DNA of 64,000 nucleotides from Caldithrix abyssi DSM 13497 (lineage in GTDB: Bacteria; Electryoneota; AABM5-125-24; Hatepunaeales; Hatepunaeaceae): NCBI GenBank assembly GCA_945865405.1, contig CAMBDS010000004.1, positions 62,001 to 126,000 on the forward strand, in the 5' to 3' direction. Positions 17,287 to 24,390 of this stretch are shown piece after piece. Each line of letters starts with the position of its first letter. Within the stretch, counting starts at the first letter, position 1. A program made the position numbers and the translations under genes. The notes below the pieces were generated by a model. The model was not told where the DNA came from and searched no databases. It saw only the letters and a list, made by a program, of their open reading frames with translations.

Positions 17287-17645
17287 ATCTTTTGATCGAA
17301 CTGCTCCAATTCCAAACTATCGATTCCCGCATTAAGAGCAATAGCCTGAAATGAGTAGTAACCTTCCCTTAACAATGGAGGTTCTTCAACAACGCAAAGA
17401 ACGTACAACTTTTGGCATTCTGGAATAGTCTTGTTTTCAAATGAAGTGTAGCCCACCGTCCCAGCAGATGTTAAAAGGAAATAGGTGATAGTTGTACGGA
17501 GCGCTATGGGAAAGGGAATTAGAGCGATTAAGAGTAGAAATGAAGTGAGTGTAGCAGCAGTGGCGAACGAAATCGGAATCCAGAAGGCGGCGGTGATCCC
17601 GAGCGCGAATGCTATTACAGCTTTAAGTGCGGGCAGTACCTTCAT
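17235..17645 (-). CDS. comEC: ComEC N-terminal fragment, out of frame with the rest
   Basis: This 136-residue frame supplies what the downstream comEC frame lacks: two or three N-terminal membrane helices and the first half of the DUF4131 domain ('VVEEPPLLREGYYSFQA...QKIWVRGK'). After 'RGK' the reading becomes 'SLFRPLLGRHC' and stops, whereas the other frame reads '...EESFPPPFGSTLLINGELRP', which fits the family. The join must lie within about 17240-17285, where C5 and T4 runs occur. Either the gene is broken, recoded, or the sequence has an indel error. It starts 12 bases after the NfeD stop. Confidence 0.8.
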   Translation of the reverse strand: MKVLPALKAVIAFALGITAAFWIPISFATAATLTSFLLLIALIPFPIALRTTITYFLLTSAGTVGYTSFENKTIPECQKLYVLCVVEEPPLLREGYYSFQAIALNAGIDSLELEQFDQKIWVRGKSLFRPLLGRHC

Positions 17646-17657
17646 CGAGAAAAGTTA

Positions 17658-19019
17658 TTAGTGAGGATCAGCGTCAGGCTCAACGGTGAGCAACATGCCT
17701 TCGATATGAGTAACCTTGATTTTGGCACCTTTTGCCAGTCGTGCTGTAGATTTGGCTCTCCAGTATTCTCCGTTTGCCATAATCATTCCGTAATAACCAG
17801 GTGAAGCCAATCGAGTTTCAGTCGTTAAACTCTCATCGACAAAATCTTCGAGACAGACACCCGGCATACCCGGCATAGCTTCAGCTCCGGTCTTAACTCG
17901 ATTCTTTTGCGCCTTCAACCCCAAACTTAAGGCAAATAACACAAAGAGCGCCGTCGCAAGTACCGTTGAGATAATGACGCCTAATGAGAGTTGAATGAAC
18001 GTGAGGCTTGATTCGAACAACATCAATGAACCCATAAAGAGCGCACCGCTGCCGGTAATCGTTAATAATCCGTAGCTTATCACCTTTATCTCCATAACAA
18101 GAAGGACGATTCCGGCAAGAATCAGGAGTATCCCGATAACGTTAACTGGTAAAGTTTGAAAGGCGAAGAAGGCGAGTAAGAGCCCAAGAACCCCCACGAC
18201 TCCGGGTAGTATTGCTCCCGGGCTGTAAAACTCGAACAATACTCCATAGATGCCGATCATCAGGAAGATATAGGCGATGTTTGGGTCGCTGAGCCGGTCA
18301 AAGAGGCGTTCGCGCCAGGTCATTTCCGTCGTAGCGATGGTCGCACCCGACGTTTTGATTGTCTTTGCTCCGGATTTGAGTTGCACAGAGCGACCATCGA
18401 TCATTATCAGCAATGAGTCGATGTGAGGGGCGATGAAATCGATGACATCCTGATTTACGGCATCCAAGGCAGTGATCGCATCGCTATTTCGTACCGACTT
18501 CTCCGCCCACTCAACGTTACGGCCTCGCGTTTCAGCGATTGATCTCGCCAATGCCACGGCATCGTTGGTGACTTTGTCAGTCATAACGCTGTTTCCACTG
18601 GTGTCTGACTTTTGACCGGGAAAGCCACCTCCGCCAATCGATACGGGATGGGCAGCGCCAATGTTAGTGGAAGGAGCCATTACGGCAATGTGTGCAGCCA
18701 AAGTGATGAAAACGCCAGCCGAACCAGCTCTTGCGCCGTCAGGAGTAACATAAACGACGATTGGGACATCTGCCGTAAGAAATTTCTGCACGATAGTGCG
18801 AGTCGATTCGAGCAACCCTCCGGGCGTATCCAGCTCAATGATTAAAGCTTCCGCGCCAGATTGCTCAGCTCGATCGACAGCATCAAGAATAAACTTTGTC
18901 GAAACAGGATTGATGACCCCATCGATATGAACTCGCTCAATGACTGTTGTTGCCTCAGCTAATCTGCTGAGGAGTAACAACACGATTAGAAGGGAGAACC
19001 TATTTTGATGTCTGATCAA
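17658..19019 (-). CDS. Full-length NfeD / ClpP-class membrane serine protease
   Basis: The 453-residue protein has a signal-anchor, a ClpP/crotonase-like protease domain (about 25-230), several membrane helices (about 250-385) and a C-terminal OB-fold NfeD domain (about 395-450). The catalytic Ser is Ser100 in 'DGARAGSAGVFI', and the 'ELDTPGG' strand is typical. Full-length NfeD proteins are thought to process membrane proteins such as stomatin/SPFH partners, which often lie next to them. No SPFH gene is seen here. It precedes comEC by 12 bases. Confidence 0.93.
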   Translation of the reverse strand: MIRHQNRFSLLIVLLLLSRLAEATTVIERVHIDGVINPVSTKFILDAVDRAEQSGAEALIIELDTPGGLLESTRTIVQKFLTADVPIVVYVTPDGARAGSAGVFITLAAHIAVMAPSTNIGAAHPVSIGGGGFPGQKSDTSGNSVMTDKVTNDAVALARSIAETRGRNVEWAEKSVRNSDAITALDAVNQDVIDFIAPHIDSLLIMIDGRSVQLKSGAKTIKTSGATIATTEMTWRERLFDRLSDPNIAYIFLMIGIYGVLFEFYSPGAILPGVVGVLGLLLAFFAFQTLPVNVIGILLILAGIVLLVMEIKVISYGLLTITGSGALFMGSLMLFESSLTFIQLSLGVIISTVLATALFVLFALSLGLKAQKNRVKTGAEAMPGMPGVCLEDFVDESLTTETRLASPGYYGMIMANGEYWRAKSTARLAKGAKIKVTHIEGMLLTVEPDADPH

Positions 19020-19047
19020 AGGTTATGAAGGATGAATTTCCAAATGA

Positions 19048-19530
19048 TTATTTAAAAAGCGCTTGAAGTTTGTCGCCGAGATTCTTTTCATCACCCGGGA
19101 CATACCCAAGATGCCTGAAAACAACCTCGCCTTTTTTATCGATCAGGAGGGTCAAGGGAACGTCTTTCCCACCGAAGAGCTTACGTACCTCCATATCCTG
19201 ATCAAGAAGGACTTTGAATTGGTAGCCTGAACCTTTGATGAACGGCTTGACTTTCGATTGACTTTTAGGGCTGTCGATAGTGATGGCAAAAGACTGCAAC
19301 CCTTTGCTGCGATATTTTTTATCGAATTCGTTGATATGGGATAGTTCTTGCAGGCATGGCTTGCACCATGTTGCCCAGAAGTCGATTAAAACCGGTCCCT
19401 TTTTCAATGCTTCAGAGAGCTTGACTCGATTACCTTCCAAGTCAGTCAGAGTGAAATCTGGCGCCTGGTCGGCAAAAAGATTGCAGAATGGCACCATCGT
19501 TAGTAGAAGGATCGCTACAAGACCGCGCAT
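19048..19530 (-). CDS. TlpA/ResA-like periplasmic thioredoxin-fold protein
   Basis: A signal peptide (about residues 1-21) leads an AhpC/TSA-type thioredoxin fold of 160 residues. It contains the redox motif CKPC in 'FWATWCKPCLQEL', the cis-Pro region in 'VPLTLLIDKKGEV' and the usual N-terminal 'APDFTLTDLEGN'. Such proteins reduce apocytochrome c Cys pairs or other periplasmic thiols, which would suit a genome rich in CxxCH proteins. It lies 28 bases upstream of the NfeD gene on the same strand. Its exact partner is not determined by sequence. Confidence 0.92.
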   Translation of the reverse strand: MRGLVAILLLTMVPFCNLFADQAPDFTLTDLEGNRVKLSEALKKGPVLIDFWATWCKPCLQELSHINEFDKKYRSKGLQSFAITIDSPKSQSKVKPFIKGSGYQFKVLLDQDMEVRKLFGGKDVPLTLLIDKKGEVVFRHLGYVPGDEKNLGDKLQALFK

Positions 19531-19675
19531 TAATTCTCCCGTAAGTTTTCAGTTGTTTGAGGGGCGATAGGTGATACGCTGTTGCCGAAAAAACACACAC
19601 TAATAATAAGCAATGAAGTCGGAAGAGTCAATCCAAATGGAACCTTCCGCAGTTGAGAAAGTACGACGGCATTGC

Positions 19676-19709
19676 AAAAAACAAGAGGGGAGCAATTAAG
19701 CTCCCCTCT
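19676..19709 (-). terminator. Intrinsic terminator of the microcompartment operon
   Basis: AGAGGGGAGC (19684-19693) pairs perfectly with GCTCCCCTCT (19700-19709) over a 6-base loop. On the minus strand it is followed by TTGTTTTTT. It lies 28 bases beyond the aldolase stop and ends the rpiR-shell-aldolase transcript. Confidence 0.9.
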
Positions 19710-19736
19710 GGCGCATACGATGTGTCGTGTATTACT

Positions 19737-20531
19737 TTACATACGCCCCTCTTCGATCACTCTCTTTATTAAAGGGGCCAACTTTTCAAGGTCCGCCCAC
19801 AACGATTGATCGGATTTAACCGAATCAGGAACTATACTTCTATGATTATGCGCCGGGCCGCCGCATTGCGGGCATCTGTCACTGCTATTAGCCTTATAGC
19901 GTTCAAGTGATTTCTGGACTTGTGTCATTTCTTCATGTGAAAGTGCTTTTACTTCACCGAGTGATTTTGCGAGATGGGTAACTTTTGCAGCAAATTCAAG
20001 CCGCTCCAATTTGTGATAGGCTTCCCAGAGGGTTTTGCCAACTGTCACAGAGCCATGGCGATCGAGGACAATCGCATCGTGGTGAAGAATCTCAGTTCGG
20101 ATAACCTCCGCCCCTTCAGGGGAAGCAGGAGCGGCAAACAGCGATGTCGGTATTTTCCCGAGCGCCATGACAACCTCCGGCAGCAGGGCTTCATCGAGTG
20201 ATACACCGGCAAGAGTGAATGAAACGGCAACAGGAGGATGAGCATGAATTACGGCGAGTACATCGGGTCTAAGTTTATAGGCGGCGAGATGTAGGAGAAC
20301 TTCGCTCGAAACACGCTTGCCTCGAATGGTATTGCCGTTCTGATCACATATTACGAGGTCTTGATCGACCATGTCGCCTTTGCAGACTCCACTCCGGGAT
20401 ACCAAAAAGCGTCCATTACCGAGACGAACCGACAGGTTTCCGTCAGTCGCGACGACGAAACCTTTCTCATAAAGTCTTTTGCCAACGAGAAGCATCTCCT
20501 TGCGTGCTGCTGGTTCTGTCATGATTGGCAT
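19737..20531 (-). CDS. Class II (FucA/RhaD-like) aldolase of a bacterial microcompartment
   Basis: The 264-residue enzyme aligns with zinc class II aldolases that split fuculose-1-P or rhamnulose-1-P into DHAP and lactaldehyde. Glu77, His96, His98 and His159 match E. coli FucA Glu73, His92, His94 and His155. An extra C-terminal part holds CPQCGG (Cys220, Cys223) and a terminal amphipathic helix (about 245-264, 'LEKLAPLIKRVIEEG'). That helix resembles the encapsulation peptides that target enzymes into shells. ATG 20531 follows AGGA by six bases. It sits directly after two shell-protein genes, so the released aldehyde is probably processed inside a compartment. The substrate is inferred. Confidence 0.9.
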   Translation of the reverse strand: MPIMTEPAARKEMLLVGKRLYEKGFVVATDGNLSVRLGNGRFLVSRSGVCKGDMVDQDLVICDQNGNTIRGKRVSSEVLLHLAAYKLRPDVLAVIHAHPPVAVSFTLAGVSLDEALLPEVVMALGKIPTSLFAAPASPEGAEVIRTEILHHDAIVLDRHGSVTVGKTLWEAYHKLERLEFAAKVTHLAKSLGEVKALSHEEMTQVQKSLERYKANSSDRCPQCGGPAHNHRSIVPDSVKSDQSLWADLEKLAPLIKRVIEEGRM

Positions 20532-20569
20532 GGTAGGTCCTTGACGGTCTCGGGTTGGATTTGCATAGC

Positions 20570-20836
20570 TTACTCGATTTCAAATTTTTCGATGATAGCT
20601 ACAGCGGCAGCGTCGATAGGGCGTCCTGAGGTTGGCTCGGTGTGGAGGGCAGCGGTACCTCGGGTGACCATAACAAGGTCGCCACGACCTGCGCCAACAC
20701 AATCAGCCGCGATCAGACCGACACCGGTTGGCGCGAGAGCAAGGTCAAGTTCCTGAATGATGAGCAAAGTTACTCCCTTCAAGGTAGGATCCTTGTGCGC
20801 TGCGGCAACAGTACCGGATACTAATCCGATAGTCAC
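20570..20836 (-). CDS. EutN/CcmL-type pentameric microcompartment vertex protein
   Basis: The 88-residue protein is a BMC-P (EutN/CcmL) domain: N-terminal 'GLVSGTVAAAHKDPTLKG', central 'LIIQELD' and 'AADCVGAGRGDLVMVTRG', and a C-terminal 'PIDAAAVAIIEKFEI'. Pentamers of this family cap the vertices of polyhedral microcompartments. The GTG start overlaps the TGA of the BMC-H gene (GTGA), so the two shell genes are translationally coupled. The aldolase follows after 38 bases. Confidence 0.95.
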   Translation of the reverse strand: MTIGLVSGTVAAAHKDPTLKGVTLLIIQELDLALAPTGVGLIAADCVGAGRGDLVMVTRGTAALHTEPTSGRPIDAAAVAIIEKFEIE

Positions 20837-21141
20837 GCTGCTGCTTCCTTTGCCATCGGTGGAACAGTGAGGAGGTTTGCCTCAACGTCTTCGTGCAAGC
20901 GAGGTATTACCCTGCAGGCGACAACCTGACCGACTTTTTCCGCCAGTTCTGCACCTGACTCGACAGCCGCTTTGACCGAAGCTACATCTCCTCTAACAAG
21001 GATGGAAACGAATCCTCCGCCTGTTGGGATGAATCCGGTGATGGTGACTTTTGCGGCTTTGACCATTGCATCGGCTGCTTCAATAGCGGCAGCATAGCTT
21101 CTGGTTTCAATTATTCCCAAGGCGAGATTTGTCCCGCTCAT
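20833..21141 (-). CDS. BMC-domain hexameric microcompartment shell protein
   Basis: The 102-residue protein is a single BMC domain of the PduA/CcmK/EutM type, with 'ALGIIETRSYAAAIEAADAM', 'ITGFIPTGGGFVSILVRGDVASVKAAVESG' and a following 'VIPRLHEDVE' strand. Hexamers tile the facets of the shell, with pores for small metabolites. ATG 21141 was chosen over TTG 21153 because it gives the usual short N-terminus, with GGA upstream. It is the first structural gene after rpiR, with a 73-base gap containing a GAATCGATTC palindrome. Only one hexamer gene is visible here. Confidence 0.95.
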   Translation of the reverse strand: MSGTNLALGIIETRSYAAAIEAADAMVKAAKVTITGFIPTGGGFVSILVRGDVASVKAAVESGAELAEKVGQVVACRVIPRLHEDVEANLLTVPPMAKEAAA

Positions 21142-21202
21142 AGTACTATCCAATTAAATATTGATTTCATGTGATTTAGTTTTCGATCTGAATTGAATCA
21201 AG

Positions 21203-21212
21203 GAATCGATTC
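21203..21212. promoter_or_regulatory. GAATCGATTC palindrome between rpiR and shell gene
   Basis: This perfect 10-bp palindrome with neighbouring GAATC/GATTC half-sites (about 21195-21217) abuts the rpiR stop codon. It could be an operator for the adjacent RpiR-type regulator or a weak internal promoter element. No consensus for this regulator is known to me, so the role is a guess. Confidence 0.3.
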
Positions 21213-21214
21213 GA

Positions 21215-22057
21215 TTAGAACTGCTTGTCAACGACAGCCTGTTCGATCAAAGATTGGAGATTGCTGGTATTTTTGGTGCTAACCATTGCCACAATCGTCC
21301 AAATGGTGTCGATGATCGCGACTTGAGCAATTCGCGAAGCCAGTGCTTCGGCACGGAATTTTGTCTCCGATGAGGCAGTGTACAGAACTATGTCAGCGAT
21401 TTTGCTCATCGGTGATCGCGAGAAGTTGGTGATAGCAATTGTCTTGGCGCCTCGTTTTTGTGCTAGCTCGAAGGTCGCTATCGGATCACGAGTGTTTCCA
21501 GAATGGGTTATCGCTACTACGACGTCATCGGGTTGACAGATGCTTACGGCCATTGCCTGCAAGTGGCTATCGGTGTGAGCTGAGCAGGAGATGCCGAGGC
21601 GAAAGAACTTGTTGTAAGCGTCAAGAGTGTTGGGACCCGATGTGCCAACCCCGATAAAGAAAACGTGATGAGCTTTACATATCGCTTCGACAGCCTGAGT
21701 GACGCTCTTCGGATCGAGTACCTGCAAGGTATCGTTCAACGCTGCGACATGGCTACCGAAGACCTTATGAAGGATATCGCCGTGTGTGTCATTGGTGCTG
21801 ATCTCCTCATGGATGCTGCGAATGGGGGAGATGACCTCGCGTGAAAGGTGCAGCTTCAGATCCTGGAACCCAAGCAAGCCGAGTTTGCGAGCGAATCGAA
21901 CGACAGTTGCTTCGCTGACGCCGCTCTCAAGAGCTACTTCGGCGACAGATCGATAGATCAGTTCGTTTGGGTTTTGCCGGATGTAAGCCGCAAGTTTGGC
22001 GTCTGCGCCTTTCAATTCGGCTTCCATCAATCGGATGCGAGTTAGGATGCTTGACAT
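21215..22057 (-). CDS. RpiR/MurR family transcriptional regulator (HTH plus SIS domain)
   Basis: The 280-residue protein has an N-terminal RpiR helix-turn-helix (about 1-77, 'VAEVALESGVSEATVVRFARKLG'). A SIS sugar-phosphate-binding domain follows (about 105-270), with 'VFFIGVGTSGPN' and 'VVAITHSGNTRD'. Such regulators sense phosphosugars and usually repress, sometimes activate, nearby catabolic genes. It heads the microcompartment operon, so the inducer is likely an intermediate such as a deoxyketose phosphate or DHAP-related compound. A perfect consensus promoter lies 46 bases upstream of its start, which argues for control by repression. Confidence 0.93.
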   Translation of the reverse strand: MSSILTRIRLMEAELKGADAKLAAYIRQNPNELIYRSVAEVALESGVSEATVVRFARKLGLLGFQDLKLHLSREVISPIRSIHEEISTNDTHGDILHKVFGSHVAALNDTLQVLDPKSVTQAVEAICKAHHVFFIGVGTSGPNTLDAYNKFFRLGISCSAHTDSHLQAMAVSICQPDDVVVAITHSGNTRDPIATFELAQKRGAKTIAITNFSRSPMSKIADIVLYTASSETKFRAEALASRIAQVAIIDTIWTIVAMVSTKNTSNLQSLIEQAVVDKQF

Positions 22058-22104
22058 GTAGTGTTATTGCAAGAATTATTGATTAGTGTGAAATTCTACT
22101 ACAT
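22056..22104. repeat. ATGTAGT/ACTACAT inverted repeat flanking rpiR transcription start
   Basis: ATGTAGT at 22056-22062 and ACTACAT at 22098-22104 form a 7-bp inverted repeat with a 35-base spacer. One arm overlaps the -10 box of the rpiR promoter and the other overlaps the start codon. The placement suits looping or two-site operator binding by RpiR, but 7 bp can arise by chance. Confidence 0.3.
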
Positions 22105-22131
22105 TATAAGACATGGCGAAGCGCTTGTCAA
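22103..22131 (-). promoter_or_regulatory. Perfect consensus sigma70 promoter of the rpiR-microcompartment operon
   Basis: On the minus strand, TTGACA (22131-22126) and TATAAT (22108-22103) are separated by exactly 17 bases, matching both consensus hexamers completely. Transcription would start near 22096, about 40 bases before the rpiR ATG. Confidence 0.85.
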
Positions 22132-22232
22132 GTGTTTTGGCAAATTATTTTGCATTATTTTTTAAGGTAGAAGGAGAAAAGGGAAGAAAGTAGGCGTCAA
22201 GATAAGTGATAGCAATAAAATAGATAGTAAAA

Positions 22233-22907
22233 CTATTTTAAAATTATTTTGCCATCGATCATGTGAATGGTCCGTTGAGCAGCTTGGGCAGAGTGAGGAT
22301 CATGAGTTACCATGATTACTGTAACGCCTTGCAGGGTGAGATTGGTCAGCAATGTTATGATTTCATCGCCGGTTTTGCGGTCAAGGTTCCCGGTTGGTTC
22401 ATCGGCGAGCAGGATGGATGCGCCGCCAACCAGCGCACGGGCAATAGCGACTCGCTGACGTTCGCCACCGGAAAGTTGTGAAGGGAGATGATCGGCGCGA
22501 CCCAAAAGGTTTACCGAACCAAGTGCCTTAAGGGAGAGTTCCTCCCGTTCTGTTTCGGGCATAGTGCGGTAGGAAAGTGGGAGAGAAACGTTTCTAAGCG
22601 CGTTTGCTCGAGGCAGTAAATTGAAATTTTGGAAGACAAAGCCGATGGTTCGGTTGCGAATCAATGAGCGTTCGCTGTCATTGAGATGACTGACGTCGTT
22701 GCCTTCGAGGTAGTAATGTCCCGAATCGGGATGATCGAGCAGACCGAGGATGTTCATCAACGTCGATTTTCCAGAGCCTGAGGGCCCCATCATCGCAATA
22801 AACTCACCACGCTCGAAAGTGATGTTGATTGAGCGCAAGGCATTGACTACAGATTCACCCATCTGAAACTGTTTTGAGATGTTTTCCAGACGGATCGGAG
22901 GTTCCAA
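22233..22907 (-). CDS. ABC transporter ATP-binding protein, MacB/LolD type
   Basis: The 224-residue ATPase has Walker A GPSGSGKST, signature 'LSGGERQRVAIARAL', Walker B 'ILLADEPTGNLD' and the switch His in 'VTHDP'. 'GEFIAMMGPSG' and 'GFVFQNFNLLPRANALRNV' are typical of MacB/LolD/FtsE-type exporters and lipoprotein transporters. TTG 22907 was chosen because it lies one base after the tolC stop with GGGAAG upstream; an earlier ATG at 22955 would overlap tolC by 47 bases. No permease follows, so the partner must be elsewhere, possibly the LolC/E-like permease at 58854-60143. Confidence 0.92.
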   Translation of the reverse strand: MEPPIRLENISKQFQMGESVVNALRSINITFERGEFIAMMGPSGSGKSTLMNILGLLDHPDSGHYYLEGNDVSHLNDSERSLIRNRTIGFVFQNFNLLPRANALRNVSLPLSYRTMPETEREELSLKALGSVNLLGRADHLPSQLSGGERQRVAIARALVGGASILLADEPTGNLDRKTGDEIITLLTNLTLQGVTVIMVTHDPHSAQAAQRTIHMIDGKIILK

Positions 22908-22908
22908 A

Positions 22909-24327
22909 CTACTTCCCTGCAAAAGATTGACCGACAGCCGCTTCAAGATCGCCATAGGCGGTCATGTATTCCGATTCCTGTTTGATTTTTTCTGTCTGAG
23001 CTTGATAGTAGCTGAGTTGGGCGGCATTGAGTTCTATAAGCGTTGCCGAACCGAGCCTATATCGCTCCTGTTCAAACTCCAAGGTTTGCGCGGCAAGGAT
23101 TGCGTTGGCCGAGGCAACCTCCACCTGAAGGTAGGCGGATTGGAGCGTTTCAAATGCCTGTCGAACTTCCCGACGAATGTTCAGCTTTAGCTCAACGAAT
23201 TCTATTTCAAGCTTAGACTGATCAACCTTACGTTGCTGGACGTTTAGCTCTCTAGTGAATCTATCAAAGACCAGCCAGTTCAAAGTCAGATCGACTGTGG
23301 TGTTCTTGTTTCGTGGATTTAGTGTGAAGGCCTCGCTCGTCCCCGACCGTTCTGACCGGTCGTGAGTCAGGCCAGCCGTCAATTGCGGGAGATAGCGGCT
23401 TTTTTCCCCTTTGACCTGATTTTCTCGTTGAATTAATGTCTTTTCAACGACGACCGCATCCCGCCTTTTATCCAAAGCCAATTGCTCAAGTTCCAAAATG
23501 GAAAACTGAGGCATTTCCGGTTGTGTAATACCAGCCAGTGAAAATGTCGTATCAAGAGGAAGGCCGATCCGAAGATTTAGCTCTTCGTTTGCCCGTTTGA
23601 TAGCAAGCGATGCTTTCAGACTGTCGCTTACCGCACGACCAAGCTCCACTTCAGCTTGGAGAACGTCGCGACGGGTTACCGATCCGGCGACGAGCCTTGC
23701 CTTGGCGAATTCGAGTTGCATCCTCCGCTGTGTTGTCATTCTATTGGCAAGTTCGAGTTGACGATCTGCTAAAATGGCAATGGCATAGGCGTGAGTAATA
23801 GAACTTCTGACCAGTCTTTTTGCATCATCAGCGCGAGCGTCACGTACTTCGAGAGAGAGCAAGGCATTCTTATAGTCGTAGTAATTCTTGCCGCCGTCGT
23901 AGAGGGTCTCGTCGATGCGCACATAACTTGTTGAACCAGATCGCTTGCCTTCCGGTATCGGTATGACCGTGTTGCGAATCGAGGTTGTATCTCCTCTTAT
24001 GTAACCGAGTGAATCGATGTAAGTGTCGAAGATAAGCTCGGTCTTGGGGAAAGTGGCGACTCTTCCGTCGGCATTGATATAGGTAGGGTTGTAAAAGCTC
24101 GATTGGCTAATCCCAAATCCGACTGAGATAGAAGGTAGAAACTGGCCGATTGCCGCCTGTTTTCCGGGGCGGTCGAGCGAGCGCTCCAGCTCTATTTTGC
24201 GTATTGACGGGTTGCGCACAAGCCCCCAGCCGATGCACTCCTCAAGAGTTGCCGGATAACTTGTCGATACCCATGCAAGGGATAATATGCCAAGTGCACA
24301 TGCTCTCCCTGACAAGCCAAGTTTCAT
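22909..24327 (-). CDS. TolC family outer membrane efflux protein
   Basis: The 472-residue protein has a signal peptide and the two-fold repeated long coiled-coil helices of outer-membrane efflux proteins. Examples are 'ARLVAGSVTRRDVLQAEVELG' in the first half and 'RYRLGSATLIELNAAQLSYYQAQTE' in the second. It would form a trimeric channel-tunnel in the outer membrane for type I secretion or tripartite drug/peptide efflux. The ATPase gene follows immediately. A membrane-fusion protein and a permease, expected partners of a MacAB-TolC or similar system, are absent here. Confidence 0.92.
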   Translation of the reverse strand: MKLGLSGRACALGILSLAWVSTSYPATLEECIGWGLVRNPSIRKIELERSLDRPGKQAAIGQFLPSISVGFGISQSSFYNPTYINADGRVATFPKTELIFDTYIDSLGYIRGDTTSIRNTVIPIPEGKRSGSTSYVRIDETLYDGGKNYYDYKNALLSLEVRDARADDAKRLVRSSITHAYAIAILADRQLELANRMTTQRRMQLEFAKARLVAGSVTRRDVLQAEVELGRAVSDSLKASLAIKRANEELNLRIGLPLDTTFSLAGITQPEMPQFSILELEQLALDKRRDAVVVEKTLIQRENQVKGEKSRYLPQLTAGLTHDRSERSGTSEAFTLNPRNKNTTVDLTLNWLVFDRFTRELNVQQRKVDQSKLEIEFVELKLNIRREVRQAFETLQSAYLQVEVASANAILAAQTLEFEQERYRLGSATLIELNAAQLSYYQAQTEKIKQESEYMTAYGDLEAAVGQSFAGK

Positions 24328-24390
24328 AGATGCGCTTTCACTATCGAATCGATACTGTAAGAAATGCGTTATTCGAATCCCAGAACTGCT

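Noticed and set aside
22908-22955. ATG 22955 as start of the ABC ATPase
   Set aside because: It would overlap tolC by 47 bases and add residues outside the domain; TTG 22907 has GGGAAG upstream and directly follows the tolC stop.
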